Below, in pieces: positions 1 through 9,707 of a stretch of DNA of 64,000 bases. Each line of letters begins with the position of its first letter. Position 1 is the first letter of the stretch. Origin of the DNA: JAGOBP01 sp046328575 (lineage in GTDB: Bacteria; Chloroflexota; Anaerolineae; Fen-1058); contig JAXLWI010000015.1 of NCBI GenBank assembly GCA_046328575.1, forward strand, positions 10,724-74,723, given 5' to 3'. The position numbers and the translations under genes are program-made. Below the pieces are notes generated by a model. That model ran no database searches. It was not told where the DNA came from and saw only the letters and a list, made by a program, of their open reading frames with translations.

Positions 1-21
1 CAGAAAGACTCATCGTCCGCC

Positions 22-285
22 TCACCACGAGCCAGCGTCAGAACCACCGCCGTCCCACGAACCAAAATCGGAACCGCCGGAATCCCACGAACCGGCATCG
101 GAGCCACCCCATGAGCCGTTATCCGAGCCGTAATCTGAACCGCTGGATATGCCAGACGAACTCGAGTCGCCTGATCCGCTGGAAACGGCGCCGCCACCGA
201 CGGCCAAGAGTGCAATGCCGATAATGCACAGGATGGCCGCCAACTTATACCAGGTACGATAGTCCGCCCAGTTGATGGAGCCCAT
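22..285 (-). CDS. Small Gly/Ser/Asp-rich single-pass membrane protein
   Basis: An 87-residue protein. Residues 14-32 form one hydrophobic segment, followed by a tail almost entirely of Gly, Ser, Asp and Trp, with S-D-x-G-S-W repeated about every eight residues. The tail would be flexible and probably lies outside the membrane. The reading frame closes with TGA at 22-24. I do not recognise a family. The repeats are also seen in the DNA, so the tail length may vary between strains. It could be a real small envelope protein or a low-complexity frame; the clean start with a membrane segment favours the former. Confidence 0.5.
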   Translation of the reverse strand: MGSINWADYRTWYKLAAILCIIGIALLAVGGGAVSSGSGDSSSSGISSGSDYGSDNGSWGGSDAGSWDSGGSDFGSWDGGGSDAGSW

Positions 286-376
286 AACGCCTCCTGCGCT
301 GATCCCTTGGCGTTACATTTTTCGCCCCCGAATTCATTATACGCCCGGTTGCAACTACTGAATCGATCAATCTCGA

Positions 377-1732
377 CTACAACTGCCCGCTTGCACCCCA
401 AGTCGCGAGTTGGGACTGATAGGCGGGATCGGCATAGCGGCGCAGATCAAACGTACGCGCGTAGTCGGGCAAGCGACCGCCCGTGATGTGCGCGGCCACC
501 AACTCGCCCATCGCCGCTGAAGCCATCAAGCCGTAGCCGCTGACCGCGCCGCAGACGTACGCGCCTTCGATCGGCAGCGGGCCAGCCAACGGCCGATTTT
601 CCGGCGTCTTGGTGTAATAGCCGCCGTCATACATCGCGATTGAGCCTTTACCGAAGTACGTCTGCAAGCCGGGGATCATCGTCGCGAGACCACGCACGAC
701 CACTTCGGGAAAGAACTCGTCGAGCGGAACCGGCACAATCACCTCGCGCGGCTCGACGTGATAGGCCCACAACATCAACACGATGTTACTATCGCTGCCG
801 CCTTCAGGCCGCAAATGCACACCGTCGGGCAACGGGTCCAACAGCCACTGTGTCTCGGCGCTGCTCGCCAGATCCGATCGTTCTTCGTCCGACCACGCCA
901 GCGTTTGCGAATCGAGCCAAATGATCAGCGGCGCGCTGCGCGGCACTACGCCCGCGTGATCTTTAAACGCGATCTTCAAATGCCGTTCGTTGATCACGGG
1001 CAGATCGATGTCGAGCAAAGCGCCGACGTGTTTGAGATAAGGACCAGCGGCATTCACAAAGCACCGCGTATCGATGGCCGCACCGGACGCGAGGCGGATC
1101 GTCTCCACCCGATTGCCCTTCACGTCGATCGCATTCACGCGATCTGATAGCAGCTGCACGCCATGTGCGCGCGCCTGCTCCAGCATATACATGCCCAGTT
1201 GCTGTCCGCTGAACCAACCGCAGCGCCGCGCATGCAAGGCCGCCACCACATTCGGATTGAGATACGGAAACTGTTCGCGAATCAACGCCGGATCGAGCAA
1301 CAGATCCGCGCCATCGGGCTGACCCTCGAAGCCGTGCGGTTCGATCGGGCGGTAGTGGGTCGATCGGTCGCGGTGAATGCGCAGTTCGCCCGCGCCGAGT
1401 GTCGCGATCGATTCGGCTTGTTGTTGCAGTGCTGCGGCGCGAACATGATCGGCCGTGACGTACAGATAGCCGCGGCGATTCATTAAGAAGCGATTGTGAC
1501 TCGCGCGCGCCCAACGCTCCAGCCAATCGATGCTGCGATTCATCAATGCGACCATCGCCGGGTCGGGCCACCAGTCGCGATACGCCTCGCTCGATTTATC
1601 GCTGGTCAGCGTCAACGGCGGACGCTCGTCGACCAGCACGACACCGTTGACGCCCTGCTCCACGGCGAGGTGATAAGCCGCCGCAATACCTGAAATTCCA
1701 GCCCCGCAAATGACCACCTCGGCTGCTGACAT
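377..1732 (-). CDS. FAD-dependent amine/amino-acid oxidoreductase (DAO family)
   Basis: A 451-residue flavoenzyme. The N-terminus carries the dinucleotide-binding motif G-A-G-I-S-G at about residues 10-15, and the C-terminus has the second FAD contact typical of the DAO superfamily (G-A-V-S-G-Y-G, then a helix). Family members oxidise glycine, sarcosine, dimethylglycine or D-amino acids; the substrate cannot be read from sequence. There is no signal peptide, so it should be cytoplasmic. The start has a good Shine-Dalgarno (AGGGAAGAG). It lies 22 bases after the M28 peptidase on the same strand and may be read through with that operon, which would fit use of amino acids released by the peptidases (inference). 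Confidence 0.8.
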   Translation of the reverse strand: MSAAEVVICGAGISGIAAAYHLAVEQGVNGVVLVDERPPLTLTSDKSSEAYRDWWPDPAMVALMNRSIDWLERWARASHNRFLMNRRGYLYVTADHVRAAALQQQAESIATLGAGELRIHRDRSTHYRPIEPHGFEGQPDGADLLLDPALIREQFPYLNPNVVAALHARRCGWFSGQQLGMYMLEQARAHGVQLLSDRVNAIDVKGNRVETIRLASGAAIDTRCFVNAAGPYLKHVGALLDIDLPVINERHLKIAFKDHAGVVPRSAPLIIWLDSQTLAWSDEERSDLASSAETQWLLDPLPDGVHLRPEGGSDSNIVLMLWAYHVEPREVIVPVPLDEFFPEVVVRGLATMIPGLQTYFGKGSIAMYDGGYYTKTPENRPLAGPLPIEGAYVCGAVSGYGLMASAAMGELVAAHITGGRLPDYARTFDLRRYADPAYQSQLATWGASGQL

Positions 1733-1754
1733 ACACTCTTCCCTTGCCTCAGAT

Positions 1755-3329
1755 CTATGGTGTCGTAATGATCGGCAGATACGCTACGTAGTGCGGCTCA
1801 ACTTCGGGTATCAGCGGAAAGTCCTCCACCCGATCGGCCGTCAACAGGTCGATGACGCGAATCGCTTCCGGGTAACCGGAGAGATTCGCTTTGACGTGCA
1901 GTGTGTACGGCCCACCTTCCATCAACGTGACGTGATACTGGCCTGTTTCGCCCGATACATCGATCGGGCTGTGCGCATAACCGGTGATAGTGATCGTCGC
2001 GCTGAGCGGCCAGCCCGTCAACGCGTCGCTAATCACGCCCGTCACCGTGTACGTCGGGATCGGCGTCAACGGAAAGTTACGCGTGGTTGTCAAGCCCGAT
2101 TGCGCGATCACATTGTTATAGGTCTTCGATCTGAATCCGGCGGCCGTTGCCGACAGTTGATATTCGCCGTCGGGCAACGTAAAACGATAGCGACCATCAG
2201 CACCGATGAGTGTGCTCGTCGTCAGCGTGGTCGAGGTGACCCAGACCGTGGCACCCACGATAGGGCTGCCCGTCTGCACGTTGCTGACGAGGCCAGCGAC
2301 GATCGCCGCACTGGGCCGCGCCAGATGCGCCGCCGTGCCCACCGAGGCTTTAACGAAGTTAGTGAAGTACGTCAGGTTGATGTGGGATAGATTGTCGTTG
2401 CTGGTGTGATAGTACGGATTGAAATCGTTGTAGTCGTCTTCGATGGCGAGGACGGCAGGATAACCTTTGGCCCAGAACTCCGAATGATCGCTGGCCGATT
2501 CACCGTCGGCAGTGACGATGGGCGTCAAGCCGCCACTCAACCCGTAAGCGCTGACTACGTTGGTGAACACGCCCGCGATGGCGAGATCAGCCGGATAGCC
2601 TGCGTTGCCCGTCGTGCGCGTGTGCAATCGCAGCGACGGACTGCCACCGCTATCAAACGCAATCATATCCATGTTGTACACGGCGACGATGTTCTCGCCG
2701 GCCGCATACACGACAGCCGCATAGGCGTTACTGCCGCACAAGCCTTGCTCTTCGCCCGTGAACAACACAAACCGGATGGTGCGATCGAAATGCTGGGTGC
2801 GCAGCAGCTCGGCGGCCATCAATACGCCGATCGAGCCACTGCCATTGTCGTCCGCGCCCGGCGCGCGCCCCGACGACGGCATGTCGTCGAGGTGCGCGGT
2901 AATCAGCACGATCTCGCTCGGCGCGACCGTGCCCGTAATCGTGCCAATGACGTTGCGACTGGTCGCCGAGCACGCCGTCCAGTCGTGATACTTGACGCTG
3001 ATGCCCAAGTTCTGAAAGCGCTCATACACATACTGTGTGGCTTTCTGAATCGGCGTGCCTGACCGCGTGTTGCGAGTGGTGAAAGTGTAGGTCTGTCCGC
3101 CGACGAGCACCGCCGTTTCGCCGCTGAGCTGTGCCAGATCAGAATACAAACGGGTGGCCTGCACCTGCGCGATCAGATCGGCAACGATGGGCGATGGCGT
3201 GAAAGTAGCGGCCAGCTGAGCGGGTGACGGCGTCTCGATGAGTTGGGCGTGCGACGCAGGCTGCGGTGTAAACAGCCACAGCCACGCCACCGACACCAGC
3301 AGCGCGACGACGACCGATCGAGTTCGCAT
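1755..3329 (-). CDS. Secreted M28-family zinc aminopeptidase with regulatory-like domains
   Basis: A 524-residue secreted peptidase. It has a signal peptide at about residues 1-28 and an M28 catalytic domain at about 60-335. Visible zinc and catalytic residues are H146 and D148 (A-H-L-D-D), bridging D160 (G-A-D-D-N), the E193/E194 pair (T-G-E-E), D221 and H308 (Y-H-T-S-N-D). Two carboxypeptidase regulatory-like beta domains follow at about 343-420 and 425-505. The protein ends in A-Y-L-P-I-I, a variant of the tail shared with its neighbours. It is the last of three peptidase genes; its start is two bases after the M14 stop and its AGGGAG ribosome site lies inside the last M14 codons, so translation is probably coupled. 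Confidence 0.9.
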   Translation of the reverse strand: MRTRSVVVALLVSVAWLWLFTPQPASHAQLIETPSPAQLAATFTPSPIVADLIAQVQATRLYSDLAQLSGETAVLVGGQTYTFTTRNTRSGTPIQKATQYVYERFQNLGISVKYHDWTACSATSRNVIGTITGTVAPSEIVLITAHLDDMPSSGRAPGADDNGSGSIGVLMAAELLRTQHFDRTIRFVLFTGEEQGLCGSNAYAAVVYAAGENIVAVYNMDMIAFDSGGSPSLRLHTRTTGNAGYPADLAIAGVFTNVVSAYGLSGGLTPIVTADGESASDHSEFWAKGYPAVLAIEDDYNDFNPYYHTSNDNLSHINLTYFTNFVKASVGTAAHLARPSAAIVAGLVSNVQTGSPIVGATVWVTSTTLTTSTLIGADGRYRFTLPDGEYQLSATAAGFRSKTYNNVIAQSGLTTTRNFPLTPIPTYTVTGVISDALTGWPLSATITITGYAHSPIDVSGETGQYHVTLMEGGPYTLHVKANLSGYPEAIRVIDLLTADRVEDFPLIPEVEPHYVAYLPIITTP

Positions 3330-3331
3330 GG

Positions 3332-5362
3332 TTATTCTCCCTGTAGCAGCGCGGGCAGATAAACCTTAAACACACTCAATGCGTTGGTTCTGATCACGGC
3401 GGACGTCGTGCCTTGCAAGCCGGTAGCAGTGATCGTGGCGAAGTCTTTATTGCCATCGACTGCGTCCAGCGGGACGGTGACCGTTACGGCCATGGTCGCC
3501 ACCTGTGTGGGTGGTAGGAAGATCGATGTTTGCCCCAACTCTGTCGGCCAGACTGAACTGGCGAGGGTGAGCGTAAACGTATCGGTGAACGGCCCGAGGT
3601 TTTGCAATGTCAACGTATATGCGACCGCCGCGCCCGGCTCACCTTGGCCAACCTGCTGCAGCGGCGTCAGTTGCGGCCAACCGCCAATGCCTGAGCCGGA
3701 TGTAACCGTGATAAACACGGCTGTCGGCAATCCCCAATTACCCGCTGCATCTTGCGCCTCGACAAACACCGTGTGCCGCCCCAGACTCAAACCGGCGCCG
3801 TTGATCACGGTCGTAATGCCTTCGACCGCAGTGTTGAACGCGCCGTCCGCGGCCGTCAGCGGATACGTCGGCGTGCCCGCCACCCACGATGGCGCATCGA
3901 TGGAGTAGCGCGCAGCGGCGATGGCTTGCGTCGGTTCTGTGCCATTACTGTTGTTGTAGCGCGTATCGTTAGCAGTGGCCGCTACCGTAACCGTGAGTTG
4001 TGCCGTGGTCGAGGGTGTGGCCGTCAAGCTAATCACATCCGGGCCGGTCGGCAGTTGATACGGACGCTGAGCGGCTTTAGCTGCATAGATCAACGCGGGC
4101 AGATTCTGCGGCACGACCGTGTTCTCGAACGACGTACACGACTCAAAGAAGTTCGACCCCATCTCGATAGTGAAAGCGGCCACGCCGCGTTCGCCGTACG
4201 TCGTGTCATCGGTAGTGCCATCGGTCGGATACAGCCCGATCGATTGTTCAGGCGTATAGTTGTTGAAAAAGGCCAACTTGCGCCCCAGCGTTTGCATCGC
4301 CGGGCCGTTAGGGGCCGTGCTGTAGGTGAAGCCCCACGGCCACAGCATCAATTGACTGTAACTATGCAGATCGAGGAACAAGCCTGTAGCTGTGATCGGC
4401 GCGGCGGTGGTTAGGTCATCGGGCCGCCAATCGGGGAAGATCGATCGGGCGTAGGCCACCGTCGCTTGCGTTTCGGGTTCCGACGCCGCGCTTGGCCCGC
4501 GATATGTTTCGTCGCACTGCACGCCGCTCGAACAGCCGAGGCCGGCCGCGCACGAGTTCCACTTAAACGGCCAGTTGCGATTCAGATCGACGCCGCGCGA
4601 GTTGGTGTTGGCGCAGTAATTGTTGTCGGTATTCTTGCGCCACGATAGACCTGTCTCGGCTTTCTTGCGACCGTCCGGATTGGCCTGCAGCAGTAAGTGA
4701 ATTTCCGTATAGTCTAACAGCCACGTCACGTCGGCGTCAACGCCGTAGTTATTGATGAGATACTCGGCGAAACGCGTGTTGAGCTCAGCCGGTGCGTATT
4801 CGCGGGCGTGCACCGACGACATCGCAAAGAAGATCGGCTTCGGGCCAGGCCGCCCTTGATTGGTGAGTTTGAGCACGCGCAGATCGTAACCGGCCAGGCC
4901 GCCGGAGTTGATCTTCTCCCACGAGTCGCCGATGTCGATCCACTGCGCCAGCGTGGGATGCTGTGCGACCATGTTCGTCGCGGTGGTGTACGTCTCTTCC
5001 ACTGTGCGATAGCACGGGTAACCGATGATGCCGTTGGTCTGGCCCGGTACCGGCACGCGCGGCGTGTACAGACTCAACGTTAAGGCCGCATCCAGTTCCA
5101 CCCGATAGCCCGCCTGCACAAGCCGCTGCCACTCTCCAAGGTTCAGTGCGGCGATCACCACATGCCGCTCAGGCTGAACGTCCCAAATGTCGAGGCGTTC
5201 CGTCAATGGTGCAAGGTCGGCGCGATCTGTATAAGTGATGCGCACGACGAAAACACGCTCCTGCGAATTACCACCAACCCGATCGGCTTGTGCGCGGGCA
5301 GCCGAGGGCATCGACGAGATCAACAACGCGGCTAGCAACAACAGACTCAGCACGCGTTTCAT
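3332..5362 (-). CDS. Secreted M14-family zinc carboxypeptidase
   Basis: A 676-residue protein with a signal peptide (about 1-24), a propeptide-like region to about 115 and an M14 domain at about 120-430. Zinc ligands are H185 and E188 (V-H-A-R-E) and H333 (D-L-H-S-Y); the catalytic glutamate is E400 (T-I-E-M-G), and the substrate-binding G-V-D-L-N-R-N-W motif is at 257-264. The C-terminal part holds beta-sandwich domains and ends V-Y-L-P-A-L-L-Q-G-E, the shared secreted-protein tail. It removes C-terminal residues from peptides. It sits three bases downstream of the S8 protease and two upstream of the M28 enzyme, with GGAGGT embedded in the S8 gene's last glycine codons. The three activities (endo-, carboxy- and aminopeptidase) are complementary. 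Confidence 0.92.
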   Translation of the reverse strand: MKRVLSLLLLAALLISSMPSAARAQADRVGGNSQERVFVVRITYTDRADLAPLTERLDIWDVQPERHVVIAALNLGEWQRLVQAGYRVELDAALTLSLYTPRVPVPGQTNGIIGYPCYRTVEETYTTATNMVAQHPTLAQWIDIGDSWEKINSGGLAGYDLRVLKLTNQGRPGPKPIFFAMSSVHAREYAPAELNTRFAEYLINNYGVDADVTWLLDYTEIHLLLQANPDGRKKAETGLSWRKNTDNNYCANTNSRGVDLNRNWPFKWNSCAAGLGCSSGVQCDETYRGPSAASEPETQATVAYARSIFPDWRPDDLTTAAPITATGLFLDLHSYSQLMLWPWGFTYSTAPNGPAMQTLGRKLAFFNNYTPEQSIGLYPTDGTTDDTTYGERGVAAFTIEMGSNFFESCTSFENTVVPQNLPALIYAAKAAQRPYQLPTGPDVISLTATPSTTAQLTVTVAATANDTRYNNSNGTEPTQAIAAARYSIDAPSWVAGTPTYPLTAADGAFNTAVEGITTVINGAGLSLGRHTVFVEAQDAAGNWGLPTAVFITVTSGSGIGGWPQLTPLQQVGQGEPGAAVAYTLTLQNLGPFTDTFTLTLASSVWPTELGQTSIFLPPTQVATMAVTVTVPLDAVDGNKDFATITATGLQGTTSAVIRTNALSVFKVYLPALLQGE

Positions 5363-5365
5363 GAG

Positions 5366-7516
5366 CTAACCTCCACCCAGCACGATCGGCAGGAAAACGC
5401 GATAGAGCAGCGCCGTCGTCACAAGATCGATCTGCTGCGTCAGGTTAGACGTTCCCGTCACATACATCTGCAAGGTGTTCGTCTGACCGAACGTGGCCGT
5501 CATCGGGATGGTCACGTAAGCCAACACGTCCGTGCCGGCGTGCGGCGGCACGTTGGCTATGTAGACCGGATCGAAATAGGCGGCCCAGCCGCTGTGATTG
5601 TAGTTGAAAGAATACGTATCGGTGAGGTTGCCCGTATTGGTGACGCGGACGGTGTACATCACAGTGCTACCGACATAGTCAGATTTACCCGCCGCATCCG
5701 CACTGAGCGTCGTGCCGTAGACTGCCAACGCGGAGGTCGTTAAGACCACCGTGGCCGATCGGGCGGGTGAGGCGACCGAGGCGAGCGTGGCCGTTACCGT
5801 ATCCGATTGATTGCCATAGGCCGTCGGCGGAATGGTCACGTTGATCTGCACATCGACGGCTGTACTTGGGCTGATCGAGGCCGTGGTCGTCACGCTGGCC
5901 GAGGTTGGCCAGTGCGCGGGACCGAGTTTAACGGTGTACGCATCATCAACCACGCCCGTATTGCTAATGTGCAACGTGTATGTGACTGCACTACCGCTGG
6001 CCGCACTCTGTGTGGCCGCCAGCGGCGTGACGGTCAGGCCGCCGGGCTGCGCCGCTGCCAACACATCGAGCCGCCCATAACCAAAGGTGTTGTTGGGCCA
6101 ACCGCTGCTGCCGCACGCCGTCGATGAGAGGTGGAAGGCAGACGCATTGAGCACTTGCTCCGTCAGAGTGATCTGATTCTTCAATTCCGGCCGCGCCGAC
6201 CACAACAGCGCGACCGCACCCGCCACGTGCGGACTCGCCATCGACGTGCCACTCATGGAGCCGTAACTACTGCCCGGTATACTCGATCGGGTGCTGGTGC
6301 CCGGCGCGGAGATGTCGGGCTTGGTGCGATTGCTGCCATCGGCAGTCACTGCGCCGCGGCTGCTGAACGAAGCAATCGTGTCGCTGCCCGTATTCAACGC
6401 GCCGACCGTATAAACTTCATCATAGATGCCGGGCGGATCTTGAACGGTGTTGCAGGCCGAACCATCGTTGCCGGCGGAAGCGACCGTCATGATACCCGCC
6501 GCCCGTTGGGCCTGAACCGCGGCCAATAATGTGTCGGGATTGCAGCCTTCACTAGGCGGACACCCCCACGAGTTGTTGGTCACATCTGGCGCTTTGCTCG
6601 GATCGCCCTGCGCGGGTGTGCCACCCACCGGATAGGGCGCGAGGAAAAACTCGAAGCATTCGAGGTACGTCGTGGGCGTACCGGCACCTACATTCATGTT
6701 GCGGCAACCGATGAATTTGGCACTCGGCGCCATACCGATCTGGTTGGTGCCGCCATCGCTGCCAACCACTGTGCCCATTGTGTGTGTGCCGTGTCCGTAA
6801 TCGTCGCACGGCACCGGAGAGTTCGCGCCGCAAGTGCCGCCGCCGCTGTGAATGGCATCGTGCCAATTGTAGTCGTGATTCGCGGTACTGCCGTTCCAAC
6901 CGCGATAATGTGGCTTCAACGCGGGATGATCCCATTGAATGCCGGTATCCTGCCCGCCAACGACGATGCCCTGGCCGGTGAAGCCTGCCGCCCACACATC
7001 GGGCGCGTGGACATACGTCAAGCCCGGCTCGACACTATCCGGTGAGGCAGGTGTCAGGGATGACACTGATTCCAACTTGGGCAGATCGACTTTGATCTGC
7101 GGATTGCCGTCGAGACGCGCGACATCCGATCGGGCGGCGAGGGCCAGCGCGGTGGCTCGATCGCCCTTCACCCAGATCGCGTTAACGATGTAATAAGTGC
7201 GGTACTCCAAGCCGTTCGCGCGGAGCCACTGCACGATCGGGCCTTGCGTGGTCTGCGCGGTTCGATAGAGGGTGTCGTAAACGAATCGGCCTTTCGCGGC
7301 TTTAGTAGTCAGGCGAGCCGCTCCGCTGAGATCGGCTTGCTGGGTCAGTACGACGAGAAATTCGGCTTGGACGCCATCGGCCGTATGCGCCAACACCCAC
7401 GGCGCAATTTTACCCGACGGATCAACCACTGGCGCGGCACTGGCTAACGGCAGATGTGACACCAGCCCGAACGTGATCAACAACAATGCGACGACGATCA
7501 ACCAACGACGCAACAT
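5366..7516 (-). CDS. Secreted subtilisin-like S8 serine protease
   Basis: A 716-residue endoprotease. It has a signal peptide (about 1-28), an I9-like propeptide (about 50-145) and a subtilase domain (about 178-490). The triad is D190 (G-Q-D-T-G), H242 (G-H-G-T-H) and S425 (G-T-S-M-A), with N315/N316 near the oxyanion position. Two or more Ig-like beta domains follow, and the protein ends V-F-L-P-I-V-L-G-G-G. It is the first gene of the S8-M14-M28 operon; the start is preceded by AAAGGATAAACTC. It probably degrades extracellular protein for nutrition, with the C-terminal tail acting in surface retention or secretion (inference). Confidence 0.93.
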   Translation of the reverse strand: MLRRWLIVVALLLITFGLVSHLPLASAAPVVDPSGKIAPWVLAHTADGVQAEFLVVLTQQADLSGAARLTTKAAKGRFVYDTLYRTAQTTQGPIVQWLRANGLEYRTYYIVNAIWVKGDRATALALAARSDVARLDGNPQIKVDLPKLESVSSLTPASPDSVEPGLTYVHAPDVWAAGFTGQGIVVGGQDTGIQWDHPALKPHYRGWNGSTANHDYNWHDAIHSGGGTCGANSPVPCDDYGHGTHTMGTVVGSDGGTNQIGMAPSAKFIGCRNMNVGAGTPTTYLECFEFFLAPYPVGGTPAQGDPSKAPDVTNNSWGCPPSEGCNPDTLLAAVQAQRAAGIMTVASAGNDGSACNTVQDPPGIYDEVYTVGALNTGSDTIASFSSRGAVTADGSNRTKPDISAPGTSTRSSIPGSSYGSMSGTSMASPHVAGAVALLWSARPELKNQITLTEQVLNASAFHLSSTACGSSGWPNNTFGYGRLDVLAAAQPGGLTVTPLAATQSAASGSAVTYTLHISNTGVVDDAYTVKLGPAHWPTSASVTTTASISPSTAVDVQINVTIPPTAYGNQSDTVTATLASVASPARSATVVLTTSALAVYGTTLSADAAGKSDYVGSTVMYTVRVTNTGNLTDTYSFNYNHSGWAAYFDPVYIANVPPHAGTDVLAYVTIPMTATFGQTNTLQMYVTGTSNLTQQIDLVTTALLYRVFLPIVLGGG

Positions 7517-7672
7517 GAGTTTATCCTTTCAAGGTTGGAATGCGTAGGCATCTACAGCAGGCGAACACAGATACCGGCCGACGCGTATACCGAATCGTGC
7601 GGAGGCAATGACCCGACGATCGACGCGAATGTGCGCCATTGTCTCATGCTCTGGCGGCGCGGGCAAGTACCG

Positions 7673-9640
7673 TTATTGTTTGAGGTTCAGCGTGAAGAAA
7701 AATTTGTAGGGCAGATCAGGCAATGCCACGGTCTGCGACGCCGTACCCTGACTGTTGAGATCGATGGTAAGCGTTATCGGTCCGGTGCCGGACCACGCAC
7801 CGAAATCGATTGATTGGGTATCGCCCGTGCCAAGCGGCACATTGAATGTAGTGAAAGTCTGCACTTCGATGGCCGTGATGCGCGTGAAAGTGAGATCGTA
7901 GGTGCCGCTGATGTTCTGCGAGTTATCGATGATGAAGCGGCCGCGGCCATCGTCGATCGTCAATGTCACCGTGCGGCCCGCGCCGATCGTCGCACCGCGC
8001 ACAATTAATTGGCGGCTTTGATCGGCGGTCTCGACGATCATTCTAAAGGTATCTCGATCGGTGATCGGCGACTGATAGACCAGCTGATGCCCATCGGCGC
8101 GCACCGCCAGGCGGCTGCTCTGGGTGTCCTTCAAATTGATGTCGCTAACTGAAGTGACGAAGCCTGGTCCAAATTCCGTAATCGACGAGGGCGCGGTGGT
8201 CGTGGGCAGCAGTGTGCCCGTGACGGGCAGACTGAGCAAGAACGCGTAAGTGGACGTGATTGGCAGGTGAAAAACCGGCGCATCGCGCTGACCCAAACCG
8301 CCCGGCAGTACATCGCGGAACGCGCCCGAAATCTCTTCGTATACCGTACCGTTGAGTGTACCAAGCCGCCGACCGGCCGCATCGGTCACAAGTAACTGTG
8401 TGTTGGCATCGGGTGAGACCAGCAGGCCCGAAGTGCTCGCGCCTGTTTGCCAGCATAGAAAGCAGGCCGGTGGCAGCGAATACGCTGACACGGGCACAAT
8501 CGCGAGATTGTGCGAGGTGGCGTTGCCGCTCCACGTACCGAAGGTGTAACCAAGGTCATAACTCCACGTGTTAGTGCGCGTGGAAATACTGATGTAACGA
8601 TTGGAGTCGGCAGGACTGCGCGGATTGTAGGGATGGTTACTGTCATAGACCCACACACGCCACACGCCGTTACCGGCACTGTCGATGCGATACGGCGTCA
8701 TCGAATGCCCGGCAGTGAGATCGGCGTTGAAGACGTGAATCGACGTCAGATCGCGGCTGCGGCTGGTCATGGCGGTCATCAACATCTGCAGGATCTCGAC
8801 CGGCGTGCGCTGCATCGAATCGTACTTGATGCGCGCAACTGGATCGGGAACTTGCAACGACCAGTAGTAGGCGATGCTGCGACGCGCCAATTCGCGCGGT
8901 AAGTTGAAGGCCGAAAACACATTCGCTTTCAGCGCCGTGGGCCGATCGAGGCTGAGGAAAAACCGCAGAGTGGTCAGTGTGATCCCATCGCAATGTCCCA
9001 CGCGGATGGTCTCGTTCACGTAATCGGTGAAGGCCACATAAGCCTGGCGCGGCAAACACGGCGAACTGCCCGTCACGCACACTTCCGCATCGCCGAACAT
9101 CTTCCGCGTGTCGGTGATGGTGAAATCGGTGGGTTGAACATCGGCGTAGTTGTAGAACTGATAGCCGTTAGCCACCGGCCTAAAACGTGTATCGACCGCC
9201 GTGAGCGCGCGTAAGGCAATCGCCGTCGGGGCGAAGGCCGGGCGGACAGGCGCAGGGGTCACAGTCGGCCCGCTTGGTGTGGGCGTGGGCGTGTCGGTAG
9301 CGGTTGGTGCGATCGGCTCGGGGGTATCGGTCGGTCCCGGCGGTTGAACCGTATCACTGGGTTCAAGTGGTGTGGGCGTCACCGTGACTGCGATCTTATC
9401 CGGCAGCAAGGGTGAAATGAAAACGCTGCCGGTTTCTTCCGTCGGCGTGATGAAGCGCGCTTGAGTCTGTTCGGTTGGCACCGCGCCCGATAGAGCCGGA
9501 CGAATTCGCGCGGTCGGCGTAACGATGACGCTTACGCTGCTCGCAGTATGCACAGTGCGCGGATCAGGCGTCAGCGCCAGACCCGCGCACCCGGCTAACA
9601 CACTCGCTACCAACAGCCACTGCCCAATCGTTCGTCGCAT
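7673..9640 (-). CDS. Putative papain-like cysteine peptidase lipoprotein
   Basis: A 655-residue protein starting at the ATG at 9640 rather than the upstream in-frame start at 9679, because this places a lipoprotein signal (V-L-A-G-C, Cys18) correctly and GGGCGGGGG precedes it. A Pro/Thr linker (about 80-140) leads to a globular part with G-H-C-D-G (Cys217), G-H-S-M (His312) and V-Y-D-S-N-H (Asn335). This spacing is seen in papain-fold secreted peptidases, so a Cys-His-Asn site is plausible. The C-terminal half is beta-rich. It lies 156 bases upstream of the three-peptidase operon on the same strand. The peptidase assignment is inference from motif spacing only. Confidence 0.55.
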   Translation of the reverse strand: MRRTIGQWLLVASVLAGCAGLALTPDPRTVHTASSVSVIVTPTARIRPALSGAVPTEQTQARFITPTEETGSVFISPLLPDKIAVTVTPTPLEPSDTVQPPGPTDTPEPIAPTATDTPTPTPSGPTVTPAPVRPAFAPTAIALRALTAVDTRFRPVANGYQFYNYADVQPTDFTITDTRKMFGDAEVCVTGSSPCLPRQAYVAFTDYVNETIRVGHCDGITLTTLRFFLSLDRPTALKANVFSAFNLPRELARRSIAYYWSLQVPDPVARIKYDSMQRTPVEILQMLMTAMTSRSRDLTSIHVFNADLTAGHSMTPYRIDSAGNGVWRVWVYDSNHPYNPRSPADSNRYISISTRTNTWSYDLGYTFGTWSGNATSHNLAIVPVSAYSLPPACFLCWQTGASTSGLLVSPDANTQLLVTDAAGRRLGTLNGTVYEEISGAFRDVLPGGLGQRDAPVFHLPITSTYAFLLSLPVTGTLLPTTTAPSSITEFGPGFVTSVSDINLKDTQSSRLAVRADGHQLVYQSPITDRDTFRMIVETADQSRQLIVRGATIGAGRTVTLTIDDGRGRFIIDNSQNISGTYDLTFTRITAIEVQTFTTFNVPLGTGDTQSIDFGAWSGTGPITLTIDLNSQGTASQTVALPDLPYKFFFTLNLKQ

Positions 9641-9707
9641 GCGCCCCCGCCCGACTTCACGTTGGATCAAGTGTACCACGCTCGAGGCGTGATCGGTCAG
9701 ACGATGC

